Shown piece by piece: positions 10,048 to 18,837 of a DNA stretch of 64,000 nucleotides. Numbering within the stretch: the first letter of the stretch is position 1; every line of letters begins with the position of its first letter. The translations under genes and the position numbers were made by a program. Below the pieces are notes generated by a model. The model had not been told where the DNA came from and ran no database searches. It worked only from the letters and a program-made list of their open reading frames with translations. The stretch comes from Balneolaceae bacterium UBA3186 (GTDB taxonomy: Bacteria > Bacteroidota > Rhodothermia > Balneolales > Balneolaceae), in NCBI GenBank assembly GCA_002364085.1, contig DEXK01000011.1, forward strand, positions 616,090 to 680,089, given 5' to 3'.

Positions 10048-10222
10048 CTTCTCTTATAAGCCATAACTATACACCTACTGAATAGTACGATAGTTTTATT
10101 AAAAAGGGCACTAGTTATGATAAATATTCAAATCAATTTAAAACTTTTCCACTTTCATTGTTTAAGACAAATTTTACACAAAGAGTTCATTTCAAGACCT
10201 ATATTCAAATAAAAACAAATTT

Positions 10223-11371
10223 ATGAATTGTAAAAAATCAGAGTTTAACCTTGATACTACTGTTACATATTTAAACTGCGCTTATATGTCTCCTGTTATG
10301 CGTTGTGTTGAGGATGCAGGAATACGTGGAATAAGAAAGAAAAGACAGCCAAACGTTATTTCCGGAAGTGATTTTTTCTCAGAATCAGATGAACTAAGAC
10401 ATGAATTCTCTAAGCTCATTAACGCGGAACATAACAACCAATGTGTAATTATTCCATCTGTTTCTTATGGTATGGCTAATGTAGCAAAAAATTTAAAACT
10501 CGATAGAGGAGATAACATTATAGTTGTGGGTGAACAGTTTCCCAGTAATGTGTATCCATGGATGGAAGTCGCCCAAAATGCAGAAGCGGAAATCATTACT
10601 ATCACTCCTCCTAAATCAATTTCAGAAAGAGGCAAACTGTGGAACGAGAAAATCCTTAATGCAATCAATGAACGCACTCAACTTGTGGCATGTGGTCATA
10701 TTCATTGGGCAGACGGCACAATTTTCGATTTACGCTCAATTAGACAGAAAACTTATGAAGTAGGTGCATGGTTAGCAGTAGACGCCACTCAATCTCTTGG
10801 GGCTTTGCCTTTCGATGTTCAGCATCTAAAACCCGATGCATTAATTGCAGCAGGATATAAATCTTTAATGGGTCCTTATAGTATTGGAATGGCTTACTAC
10901 AGCTCTGAATTTGACTCTGGAACGCCTATTGAACAGAATTGGATAAACCGATTCGAAAGCGAAAATTTTGCTAATCTTGTAAATTATAACGCTAATTACC
11001 AACCGGGAGCATTACGATACGAAGTTGGCGAGCATAGTAATTTCATCTTAGTTCCAATGATGTTGGAAGCTCTGAAAAAACTAAACGAATGGAATCCTGA
11101 AAATATCTACACATACCTTGTTGAGCTTGTTGAAGAACCAATCTCAAAGCTAAGAAGTGCAGGATTTATAATTGAAGAAACTCAATACCGAGCTTCAAAC
11201 CTATTTGGGATCAGGCTAGGAGCTCAACATAATATGGATAAAATAAAATCTGATCTTTCTGAAGCAAACGTTTTTGTTTCCTATAGAGGCGATGCCATAA
11301 GAGTGTCTCCGAATGTTTATAATGATACAAACGATCTAGCTACTTTAGTGAACGTATTAACAGCAAAATAA
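10223..11371 (+). CDS. Class V aminotransferase / cysteine desulfurase-like PLP enzyme
   Basis: 382 residues, fold type I. YLNCAYMSPV near the N-terminus is the usual opening of the kynureninase/SufS/isopenicillin-N-epimerase branch, AVDATQSLGALPFDV holds the PLP aspartate, and K213 in AAGYKSLMGPYSIG is the predicted Schiff-base lysine. No desulfurase-type active-site cysteine loop is evident, so a transaminase, epimerase or lyase role is equally possible. It is followed after 6 nt by another member of the same superfamily, so the two are likely co-transcribed. Confidence 0.8.
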   Translation: MNCKKSEFNLDTTVTYLNCAYMSPVMRCVEDAGIRGIRKKRQPNVISGSDFFSESDELRHEFSKLINAEHNNQCVIIPSVSYGMANVAKNLKLDRGDNIIVVGEQFPSNVYPWMEVAQNAEAEIITITPPKSISERGKLWNEKILNAINERTQLVACGHIHWADGTIFDLRSIRQKTYEVGAWLAVDATQSLGALPFDVQHLKPDALIAAGYKSLMGPYSIGMAYYSSEFDSGTPIEQNWINRFESENFANLVNYNANYQPGALRYEVGEHSNFILVPMMLEALKKLNEWNPENIYTYLVELVEEPISKLRSAGFIIEETQYRASNLFGIRLGAQHNMDKIKSDLSEANVFVSYRGDAIRVSPNVYNDTNDLATLVNVLTAK

Positions 11372-11377
11372 TATCAA

Positions 11378-12634
11378 ATGAACACATCCAGAAGAGATTT
11401 TCTAAAGACTTTAGCAACAGGCTCTACTGTTTCCGTACTTTCAATGTTAACACCGATAGAAGCTGTGTTTCAAGAAAAGCTGACGAATACGTTTCCTAAT
11501 AATAAACTTCCTACTAAAAACGATTACACACTAAGTAAAGGTGTTAAGTATTTAAATCATGGTTCTATTGGGACAATACCTAAGATCGTTCAGGAAGCTC
11601 ATCAAAATTATTTGTCTGTTTGTGAATCCAATCCTTGGTTTTATATGTGGAGCGGCGAGTGGGACCAACCTGTTCAAAAAGTTCGGGAAAAGACTGCTGA
11701 TTTTTTAAATGCAGGTTCAGATGAAATAAGTTTTCCTCACAACACTACAGAAGTATATAATCTTTTGGCATTGGGATTACCACTTAGCACTAATGATGAA
11801 GTTTTGTTCTGTAATCTGAATCATTCAGGAGCAAGTATTCCATTTCATATTCACTCTAAAAAAAGGGGATTTAAAGTAAAGGTTTTTGATATACCAACTG
11901 ATAATCTAGCTTCGCTTACTAAACAAGAGATTTTAAAACTGTATGACCAAAATATAAACAGCAATACGAAATTGGTTGTAATTCCACATATTGATAATAC
12001 ATTTGGACTTCGCCAACCCGTGAAAGAAATAACAGAACTGGCTAGATCAAAAGGAGTTAAATACATTTCAATTGATACTGCCCAAACAATGGGAATGATC
12101 TCAATAGATGTTAAAGATCTGGATATTGATGTAATAGGAACCAGTGCCCATAAGTGGTTACAAGCTCCAAAAGGTGTTAGTGTGGCTTACTTCAGTAAAA
12201 AAATACAGTCAGATTTAGATCCAATGTGGGTTACCTGGGGACAAGAACGATGGAAAGATTCAGCTCGTAAATACGAAGATTACGGAACAAGAAACTTACC
12301 TGAAGTACTCACTTTAGGCCATGCAATTGATTTTCAAAATATGATCAATGAAAAGGACAAAAATGACTATTTGAAAGCTTTATGGGAACACGCTCAGAAA
12401 CTTACTAAAGAAAACCCCAAAACTGTTTGGCGCTCGCCTACGGATTGGGAGCTTTCAGGATCTTTATTTGTTGTTGAAATAAAGAACACGAAAACATCAG
12501 AATTTGCAAAACATGTATATGAAACCCAAGGCTTTGTGTTTCGCCCTTTTGATGCCCATTCAACTATAAGAATTTCACCAAATTTGTTTAATACAAAAGC
12601 TGAACTGGATCAACTTTTTAGTTTAATCGTCTAA
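11378..12634 (+). CDS. Tat-exported class V aminotransferase-like protein
   Basis: 418 residues. The N-terminus TSRRDFLKTLATGSTVSVLS is a twin-arginine signal (R5-R6, then a hydrophobic stretch), so the folded, PLP-loaded protein probably crosses the inner membrane. The rest is an isopenicillin-N-epimerase-like PLP domain: YLNHGSIGTIP, ISIDTAQTMGMI and the lysine K259 in GTSAHKWLQAPKG. The substrate is unknown. It forms a pair with the cytosolic homologue 6 nt upstream. Its last 12 bases overlap the 3' end of the convergent ankyrin gene. Confidence 0.8.
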   Translation: MNTSRRDFLKTLATGSTVSVLSMLTPIEAVFQEKLTNTFPNNKLPTKNDYTLSKGVKYLNHGSIGTIPKIVQEAHQNYLSVCESNPWFYMWSGEWDQPVQKVREKTADFLNAGSDEISFPHNTTEVYNLLALGLPLSTNDEVLFCNLNHSGASIPFHIHSKKRGFKVKVFDIPTDNLASLTKQEILKLYDQNINSNTKLVVIPHIDNTFGLRQPVKEITELARSKGVKYISIDTAQTMGMISIDVKDLDIDVIGTSAHKWLQAPKGVSVAYFSKKIQSDLDPMWVTWGQERWKDSARKYEDYGTRNLPEVLTLGHAIDFQNMINEKDKNDYLKALWEHAQKLTKENPKTVWRSPTDWELSGSLFVVEIKNTKTSEFAKHVYETQGFVFRPFDAHSTIRISPNLFNTKAELDQLFSLIV

Positions 12635-13324
12635 TTCAATTTCATCCGGTGCATCGTCATCAGAGATAAGATCATCAACGTCTGAATCGTCAATCATATC
12701 GTCGTCATCATCTTCGTCTTCAATTTCAATTGGAGCGGGTTTTTCCTTTTCCGGTTTCTTTTCTGTAACTGCTCCGGCTCTTCGTAATAAAACTGCAATA
12801 TCATCCTGTTCATTTTCAACGGCTATCATCATAGCTGTATCACCGTTTTTATCCCTGATCTTAACATCTGCGCCAACTGATATCAGGTACTTTACTACTT
12901 CATAATTCCCGTTTTTTGCAGCAAGCATTAAAGCTGTATGCCCCCATCTTTGTTGTGCATTTACATTAGCTCCTTTCTCAACCAACATTTTAACAGCTTC
13001 CAGTTCCCCAGCCCGCGATGCAACAATTACGGCCATATCACCAATCTTAACTCCTCCGTCAAACAGAAGTTTCATCAACTCGGTATTACCATTCTCAGCT
13101 GCTTTGTTGAGAGCAGTTCCTCCCATCTTTGTTTCGGAGTTTAAGTCTGCTCCTGCGTTTATTAATAACTTAACGATGTTAAAATGATTTTTTTCAGCGG
13201 CAATAATAAGCGCATTTGCTCCACTCGATGTAGATTCATTTACATCAGCTTTAGCTTTAATGAGTCTTGCAACTTCGGCTTCATCACCTGATTTTGAAGC
13301 AATAATTATTTCCGGTTGATCCAT
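12623..13324 (-). CDS. Ankyrin-repeat protein with acidic tail
   Basis: 233 residues. About five ankyrin repeats fill residues 1-170 (GANALIIAAEKNHFNIVKLL, GHTALMLAAKNGNYEVVKYL and similar). The last ~55 residues are proline/lysine-rich and then almost entirely D/E. There is no signal peptide, so it is probably a cytoplasmic binding or scaffold protein of unknown partner. It is downstream of fmt on the same strand, and its 3' end overlaps the convergent gene by 12 bases. Confidence 0.85.
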   Translation of the reverse strand: MDQPEIIIASKSGDEAEVARLIKAKADVNESTSSGANALIIAAEKNHFNIVKLLINAGADLNSETKMGGTALNKAAENGNTELMKLLFDGGVKIGDMAVIVASRAGELEAVKMLVEKGANVNAQQRWGHTALMLAAKNGNYEVVKYLISVGADVKIRDKNGDTAMMIAVENEQDDIAVLLRRAGAVTEKKPEKEKPAPIEIEDEDDDDDMIDDSDVDDLISDDDAPDEIELDD

Positions 13325-13407
13325 GAAGTGAGTTAATTAGCGTGTTAATTTTCCCGATGATAAAAAACGTGTTCGTATTCTCAAATTAATTAATAATAAA
13401 ATTTGAA

Positions 13408-14322
13408 TTAACCGAAAGCGCCTTCCACTTTGTTACTGTTTATAAAGTCTATAGCACTCATTCTTTTCTTGCCAGGCATTTGTAATTCTAACACTTCGAT
13501 AGTTCCTTCTCTACACCCTACCAACAATTTTCCGTCTAGCGCTACCAACTCTCCAGCATCAATATTTTTTAAAGGCCCCATCTGTGACCGGAATATTTTA
13601 ACTTTTTCATCATTCAAAGTAGTCCATGCAACAGGAAAAGGATTTAATCCCCTTATAAAGTTATGAACTTCTTTTGCCGGTAGGTTAAAATCAATGTAAG
13701 TATTTTCATTAAACAACTTAGGAGCAGGAGTTGCTTTTGAATCATCTTGAGACTCCAGCTTGTAATTTCCTGAATCAATAATATCTATGGCTTTAAGTAA
13801 TTGAGTACTACCTGTGCTCATTAACTTCGAGTATAACTCACCGGTTGTTTCATTGTCTTTTATTGAGACTTTATGTTGTAGTACGATATTTCCTGTATCA
13901 ACTTTTTCATCCAAAAAGAAAATAGAGCAACCAGTTTCTTCTTCTCCGTTTATTATTGCCCAGTGAATCGGAGCTGCTCCTCTGTATTTTGGAAGTAGTG
14001 AGGCATGTAAATTAATACTTCCAATTTTTGGGATCTCTAAGATATTCTTTGGTAGAATTCTAAAAGCTACCACCACAAACAAGTCTACATCAAAGTCTTT
14101 TAACTGCTCTTCAAATTCTTTTGATCTCAGGTCTTCAACTTCAACTACTTTCAGTCCTAGTTCTATTGCTTTAGCTTTTACGGGAGTTGGAGTAGTCTCA
14201 GACCCTCTTCCTCTTCTTTTATCTACATTACTTACTACCGCTTTGATAGTGTGGTCAGAGTTGTAAATTTTTTCCAGACTAGGAACCGCGAAATCCGGCG
14301 AACCCATAAAAACAATATTCAT
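13408..14322 (-). CDS. fmt: Methionyl-tRNA formyltransferase
   Basis: 304 residues, the family length. The N-terminal formyl-THF domain carries NLHASLLPKYRGAAPIHWAI with the catalytic H106 and the DTGN aspartate D142. The C-terminal OB-like tRNA-binding domain starts near residue 205. It formylates initiator Met-tRNA. It lies 3 nt downstream of def, the enzyme that later removes the same formyl group, a common pairing. Confidence 0.96.
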   Translation of the reverse strand: MNIVFMGSPDFAVPSLEKIYNSDHTIKAVVSNVDKRRGRGSETTPTPVKAKAIELGLKVVEVEDLRSKEFEEQLKDFDVDLFVVVAFRILPKNILEIPKIGSINLHASLLPKYRGAAPIHWAIINGEEETGCSIFFLDEKVDTGNIVLQHKVSIKDNETTGELYSKLMSTGSTQLLKAIDIIDSGNYKLESQDDSKATPAPKLFNENTYIDFNLPAKEVHNFIRGLNPFPVAWTTLNDEKVKIFRSQMGPLKNIDAGELVALDGKLLVGCREGTIEVLELQMPGKKRMSAIDFINSNKVEGAFG

Positions 14323-14325
14323 GGT

Positions 14326-14880
14326 CTACCCTCTTGCTACAATTGGATATTCTACTTCAATATTCCCGGAATCAATTTCCTGAAGATCAGCCTTAACCAT
14401 TCTTTTTCTAAACGAGCTTAAGTAATCGATAAACAACACCCCATTTAAATGATCGAATTCATGCTGAATAATGCGAGCCATCCAACCTGAAAACTCTTGC
14501 TCTCTTTCTTCAAAATGTTCGTCTTTGTAACGAATTACAATAGTTTCAGGGCGAAATACTTTTTCTCTTATGTCCGGAATACTAAGGCAGCCTTCATCCA
14601 TAGGTATATTCTTTCCTTTCTTCTCAACAATTTCCGGATTTATGAAAACCATTACTCCGTACTTTTCCTCATCCTCTTCGAGTACAGGGTCTCCATCAAC
14701 AACAAATAGTTTTAACGATGTACCAATTTGTGGTGCTGCAAGTCCTACACCATCCGAATTGTACATAGTTTCGATCATGTTATTGATCAATTCTGATATT
14801 TCTTCCGTTAACTCAGAAATTGATTCTGTTTTTTTCCTTAAAACGGGATCATTGTAAGTTACAATGGGTAAAATTGACAT
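14326..14880 (-). CDS. def: Peptide deformylase
   Basis: 184 residues with all three motifs: GVGLAAPQIG (45-53), EGCLSIP (97-102, metal ligand C98) and QHEFDHLNG (139-147, metal ligands H140 and H144 with catalytic E141). It removes the N-formyl group from new proteins. It is in a minus-strand operon HU-ruvX-def-fmt, 4 nt after ruvX and 3 nt before fmt. Confidence 0.97.
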   Translation of the reverse strand: MSILPIVTYNDPVLRKKTESISELTEEISELINNMIETMYNSDGVGLAAPQIGTSLKLFVVDGDPVLEEDEEKYGVMVFINPEIVEKKGKNIPMDEGCLSIPDIREKVFRPETIVIRYKDEHFEEREQEFSGWMARIIQHEFDHLNGVLFIDYLSSFRKRMVKADLQEIDSGNIEVEYPIVARG

Positions 14881-14884
14881 AGAG

Positions 14885-15307
14885 TTAATCTTTTGAATCT
14901 AAAAAACTCTGTAAGATAAGGGCTGCAGCAATTCTATCCACACGTTCTTTTTTTCTTCTCTTCTTTTTTGGAATTCCGATCTCTAACATTACATCTACGG
15001 CCTGATTTGATGTGTACCTTTCATCAACTTTATGTATGGGCATTTCAGGATATAGTTTCTTTAACCGGTTTATGAATTCCTGAACCATTTGTGTGGCAGA
15101 ACCTTCCTCTCCGTTTGGAGTTAAAGGCCATCCTACTATAAAACCCTCAACAGGAGACTCTTCCACTATATGAGCTATTTTTTCGATAATCTCATCCGGT
15201 GAAAAAGTCCCTACTGGTGAGGCGATAGTTTGCAAAAGATCGGTTTGAGCGAGTCCGCAGCGTTTCCTGCCAACATCAATACCGATCAGACGTGCATAAT
15301 TTTGCAA
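14885..15307 (-). CDS. ruvX: Holliday-junction resolvase-like nuclease (YqgF/RuvX)
   Basis: 140 residues, RNase H-like fold. The first acidic residue is in GIDVGRKRCGLAQTD, the second lies in the FIVGWPL strand region, and VDERYTSNQAVDVM carries the conserved DERYTS motif. The family processes Holliday junctions or pre-16S rRNA in other bacteria. It starts 5 nt after the HU-like gene stop and ends 4 nt before def. Confidence 0.93.
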   Translation of the reverse strand: MQNYARLIGIDVGRKRCGLAQTDLLQTIASPVGTFSPDEIIEKIAHIVEESPVEGFIVGWPLTPNGEEGSATQMVQEFINRLKKLYPEMPIHKVDERYTSNQAVDVMLEIGIPKKKRRKKERVDRIAAALILQSFLDSKD

Positions 15308-15312
15308 AGTTA

Positions 15313-15630
15313 TTACTTTTTTACGTCTTCCAGAGGCTGGCGTAAAAATGATTTCATGAGCTTACTAGGCTTGAAATGAGTTTTACGGTGTGCCGGTACG
15401 TAAATAACTTCATTTGTTTTAGGATTTCTAGCCTTAGGCTTAGCTTTAGTTTCTTTTACCTCAAGTACTCCGAAGTCCCGAATTTCGATTCTGCATTCTG
15501 TATCGGCAGACATCATTATTTCTCTTAGTGCAACAATTACTGCATCAACCCACGGTTCAGCATTGATCATTGCTTCGTCTTGTGCTTCTGCCACACGACG
15601 TACTACATCACGTTTTGTATATGTCATCAT
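15313..15630 (-). CDS. HU/IHF family DNA-binding protein
   Basis: 105 residues. The helical N-terminus (TKRDVVRRVAEA), the beta-strand core IEIRDFGVLEVKETKAKPKARNPKTNE and the arm with ARNPKT match the HU/IHF fold. It is slightly longer than classical 90-residue HU owing to a basic C-terminal tail. It is expected to bend DNA. It is the first gene of the run HU-ruvX-def-fmt. The start could be either of two adjacent ATGs. Confidence 0.9.
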   Translation of the reverse strand: MMTYTKRDVVRRVAEAQDEAMINAEPWVDAVIVALREIMMSADTECRIEIRDFGVLEVKETKAKPKARNPKTNEVIYVPAHRKTHFKPSKLMKSFLRQPLEDVKK

Positions 15631-15787
15631 AGTATAGTTGTTAAATTTAGGCGGATTTATTTATCCACATTGTCCTTCCTGATCACTTCGCTAGTGACTT
15701 TGCTTATTTTGAAACCTAAAAGCGATTTTAATCATTGGTGTTAATATACTTACAAGTATAGTTTCTCAAAAATTAATAATGTTAAAG

Positions 15788-18031
15788 TTATTCATATCTC
15801 AAAACGTTTTTTACACCTTCTACTCTTTCCAGTCTTGTCATAATCTTCTTAAGATGAGGTAAGCCATCAACATACAGTGATATAATTCCTTCAAACATAC
15901 CACTATCACTATTTACGTTTATACTTTTCATATTGGTTGAAAGCGATTTAGACAGTACATCAGTGATATCATTGATCATTCCAACACGATCTTCACCAAT
16001 AACTTTTACAGCTCCCAGAAACTTATTATCAATATTCTTTGCCCAATCAACATCTACAATTCTTTCGCCTTCCGTCTTTATCAAATGAAGCGCATTGTTA
16101 CACATAGATCTATGAATTTTAATATCCCCAGTTCTGCTGATAAAGCCAATTACATCATCTCCGGGAATAGGGTTGCAACAATTTGCGTAAGAATACTTTA
16201 CGTTGCTGAGTTCGCCATTTATAATCAGCGATTTACCATCCCCAACTGAGCGAGCTTCATTTATATACTTTTTCTGAATCTCGTCTTCAGTAATTTTAGT
16301 TGTCTCGGTTTGTTCTTCTTCAATCCGGCCGGTACTCTTATACTTTTTTACTTCCTTAAAAAGTTTATTTACATCAAAAGAACCAATTCCGATGGCATAA
16401 AATAAATCCTGAGTAGTGGTAAAATCATACATCTTAGCGATCTTTGTCAGCTCTTGATCACTAATTTCAATCTTTCCTCTTTCTGCCCTCTTATCCCAGA
16501 TCAATTTACCTTCATCAGAAACAGCTCGTTCCTTTTGCTTGATAAACTGCCTTATCCTGGACTTGGCTTTATGGGTTACCACATCATCAATCCAATCTAC
16601 ATTTAAATTGATTTTGTTTCCGGTTAAAACCTCTACTTGATCTCCGTTATTTAGTTTTTGGCGTAAAGGAACCATTTTGCCATTTACTTTTGCTGCCATT
16701 GCCCGTTCACCTACTTCACTGTGAATATCGAATGCGAAATCAATGGCAGTAGCTCCATTCGGGAGTGTTATCAATTCACCCTTGGGCGTAAACACATATA
16801 ACTCCTCCTGATACAAATTAAGTTGAAAATCCTTTACGAAATCTGTAGCTGCATCAGGACGTGGATTATCCAACACATCCCTGACCCAATTCACGAATTT
16901 ATCCAGACTTTCTGATCCTTCTTGCTCTCCTTCTTTATATTTCCAATGCGCCGCAAGCCCCTTCTCCGCAATATCATCCATTTTTCTGGTTCTTATCTGA
17001 ACCTCTACTTTTTTCCCTTTATTTGTGATTACAGTAGTATGTAACGATTGATACCCATTTGCTTTTGGAACGGAAATAAAATCTCTGAATCGTTCCGGGA
17101 TTGGAGTATACCAGTCGGTAAAAATGGAGTACACTCTCCAACAATCTTCTTTGGTATGTGGAGTTTCAAGAATTACCCGAATCGCAAAAAGGTCATAGAT
17201 TTCTTCGAAAGGTTTCTGTTGCCGTTGCATTTTTTTATATATGGAATAAATATGCTTCGGTCTTCCTTTGATCTCAAACTTGAGCTTCAAATCTTTTAAT
17301 TGGTTACGAATCGGAGTCATAAACTCTTTTATAAATTTTTCTCTCGATTCTTTCTTTTCTTTTAGTTTTCTGGCAACAAACTTAAAAGAAGTAGGATCAA
17401 TTGCTTTAAAGCAAAGATCTTCTAATTCATTTTTGATCTTGAACAAACCAAAGCGATGCGCCAATGGAGCGTAAAGTTCCATCGTCTCGTTCGCGATCTT
17501 CAGCTGTTTTTCTCTCTTCAGGTGATGGATCGTTCGCATATTATGAAGCCTGTCAGCAAACTTAATAAGCACTACGCGAATATCTTCTGCCATTGAAAGA
17601 AGCAACTTCATAAATGTTTCCGCCTGCTTGCTGTCTCTGCTTTTGAAAACGCCCTCTATTTTCGTAACTCCGTTAATTATCACGGCTACTTCTTTACCAA
17701 ACCAATACTCAATATCAGAGAGTGTAACGGATGTATCTTCTACCGTATCATGTAAAAGAGCTGCAATAACAGAAATTTCGTCAATATTGATTTCCCGAGC
17801 TACTATTTTAGCCACTTCAACAGGATGGTAATAGTAAGGCTCTCCTGATGCTCTTGTCATCCCATCATGAGATAAATAGCATAGTTTGAACGCTTTTTCT
17901 ATCTGTTTTTCATCCACATCACCAATAAACTCTCTGCATTCATCCAGAAGTTGGTTGAGATCTTGTTTCTGAGCCTTCTTCAATTTGAGGCCGTCCAGAG
18001 ATGAACGTGATATTTCTTTTATTCCACTCAT
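15788..18031 (-). CDS. relA/spoT: Bifunctional (p)ppGpp synthetase/hydrolase
   Basis: 747 residues with the full long-RSH layout. The HD hydrolase domain has YYYHPVEVA (H69) and ALLHDTVEDT (H94-D95), so hydrolase activity is expected. The synthetase domain has GRPKHIYSIYKKM and VPKANGYQSLHTTV, a TGS domain lies near residues 395-460, and a C-terminal ACT domain at about 670-747. Intact motifs in both catalytic domains argue for a single bifunctional Rel. A 157-nt spacer separates it from the HU operon. Confidence 0.95.
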   Translation of the reverse strand: MSGIKEISRSSLDGLKLKKAQKQDLNQLLDECREFIGDVDEKQIEKAFKLCYLSHDGMTRASGEPYYYHPVEVAKIVAREINIDEISVIAALLHDTVEDTSVTLSDIEYWFGKEVAVIINGVTKIEGVFKSRDSKQAETFMKLLLSMAEDIRVVLIKFADRLHNMRTIHHLKREKQLKIANETMELYAPLAHRFGLFKIKNELEDLCFKAIDPTSFKFVARKLKEKKESREKFIKEFMTPIRNQLKDLKLKFEIKGRPKHIYSIYKKMQRQQKPFEEIYDLFAIRVILETPHTKEDCWRVYSIFTDWYTPIPERFRDFISVPKANGYQSLHTTVITNKGKKVEVQIRTRKMDDIAEKGLAAHWKYKEGEQEGSESLDKFVNWVRDVLDNPRPDAATDFVKDFQLNLYQEELYVFTPKGELITLPNGATAIDFAFDIHSEVGERAMAAKVNGKMVPLRQKLNNGDQVEVLTGNKINLNVDWIDDVVTHKAKSRIRQFIKQKERAVSDEGKLIWDKRAERGKIEISDQELTKIAKMYDFTTTQDLFYAIGIGSFDVNKLFKEVKKYKSTGRIEEEQTETTKITEDEIQKKYINEARSVGDGKSLIINGELSNVKYSYANCCNPIPGDDVIGFISRTGDIKIHRSMCNNALHLIKTEGERIVDVDWAKNIDNKFLGAVKVIGEDRVGMINDITDVLSKSLSTNMKSINVNSDSGMFEGIISLYVDGLPHLKKIMTRLERVEGVKNVLRYE

Positions 18032-18098
18032 TTTTTATAACAAACTTTCTCTTTTACCACATGGTTACGATTTCATCAAAGCTGAAAATAAAACGTAT

Positions 18099-18130
18099 AA
18101 AAAAAGCGGTCATGCAAATACAAAACCGCT
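18099..18130 (-). terminator. Rho-independent terminator for the outer-membrane gene
   Basis: Read on the minus strand, AGCGGT pairs with ACCGCT (18125-18130 with 18105-18110), followed by seven T. It lies about 20 nt beyond the stop of the gene ending at 18149 and upstream of relA. Confidence 0.85.
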
Positions 18131-18148
18131 GCTAGTAGTTAACTAAAA

Positions 18149-18712
18149 TTAGAAACTAAGTACAACCCCAAATATTATTCTTCCGGTCTTATCATTGAGG
18201 TCGGGCACTTCCAGATCTCTACTTGAAAATCTGTACTCAACAAATGGCTTAACCAATGGAATAACAGTAACTTTAGCACCTGCAAAGGTATTCCAATAGA
18301 TATTTGATTCTTCTTCTTCACTCGGTTCTGATCCCGGAGGTGGCGTATTTGAAAAATCTTCTGCACTTAAATCAACTGTTTCAGAGCCTAAGCCTGCGCC
18401 TACATAAGGCTCCAATAATCCTAACGTTATTCCCACATAGGTTGCGAGACCAAAATCATAATTCTCGATATTCTTATCGTAGGTGAATGTGGTTTCGTCA
18501 ATATTGTTTGTTTCGCTGAAGTAGCTGAAATGTGCACGCAGACCAAAATTCACAACAGGTACTTGGTTTAAAAAACTTGATTGAAGGCGCACTCCAAATC
18601 CACTTTGTGGCTCTTCGTCTCTAAGTTCGAATGAAGCGCCTACTTCGATCTGAGCAAATGTTGCTGTAGAAAATACAAAGCAAAGAATAACCGGAATTAC
18701 TTTTCTGATCAT
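18149..18712 (-). CDS. Outer-membrane beta-barrel protein
   Basis: 187 residues from the ATG at 18712, preferred because MIRKVIPVILCFVFSTATFAQ is a clean signal peptide ending in FAQ; a further-upstream ATG would add a poor 19-residue extension. The mature part alternates hydrophobic and polar residues (VPVVNFGLRAHFSYFSE, FVEYRFSS) and ends with FGVVLSF, a terminal aromatic typical of barrels recognised by BamA. An acidic loop PGSEPSEEEE is near the middle. The likely fold is a small OmpA/OmpW-like barrel; function unknown. It has its own terminator. Confidence 0.75.
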   Translation of the reverse strand: MIRKVIPVILCFVFSTATFAQIEVGASFELRDEEPQSGFGVRLQSSFLNQVPVVNFGLRAHFSYFSETNNIDETTFTYDKNIENYDFGLATYVGITLGLLEPYVGAGLGSETVDLSAEDFSNTPPPGSEPSEEEESNIYWNTFAGAKVTVIPLVKPFVEYRFSSRDLEVPDLNDKTGRIIFGVVLSF

Positions 18713-18782
18713 GATATTTTTTCGAATTAATTTCTGCTTAAATGTACAAAACAGAAAAAAGAATCCCACTTTTTAATTCTAT

Positions 18783-18816
18783 AAAAAAAGCCTTGTTGAA
18801 ATTATCAACAAGGCTT
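18783..18816 (-). terminator. Strong Rho-independent terminator of the beta-propeller gene
   Basis: A perfect 12-bp stem (18788-18799 with 18805-18816, sequence AAGCCTTGTTGA) and a 5-nt loop, followed on the minus strand by a run of T. It sits 22 nt past the stop of the gene ending at 18838. Confidence 0.93.
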
Positions 18817-18837
18817 CTCAAAACTTAAAGCTTATTA

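Noticed and set aside
10223..11371. Cysteine desulfurase (SufS/IscS)
   Set aside because: No typical active-site cysteine loop and no suf/isc genes nearby; only the fold is supported.
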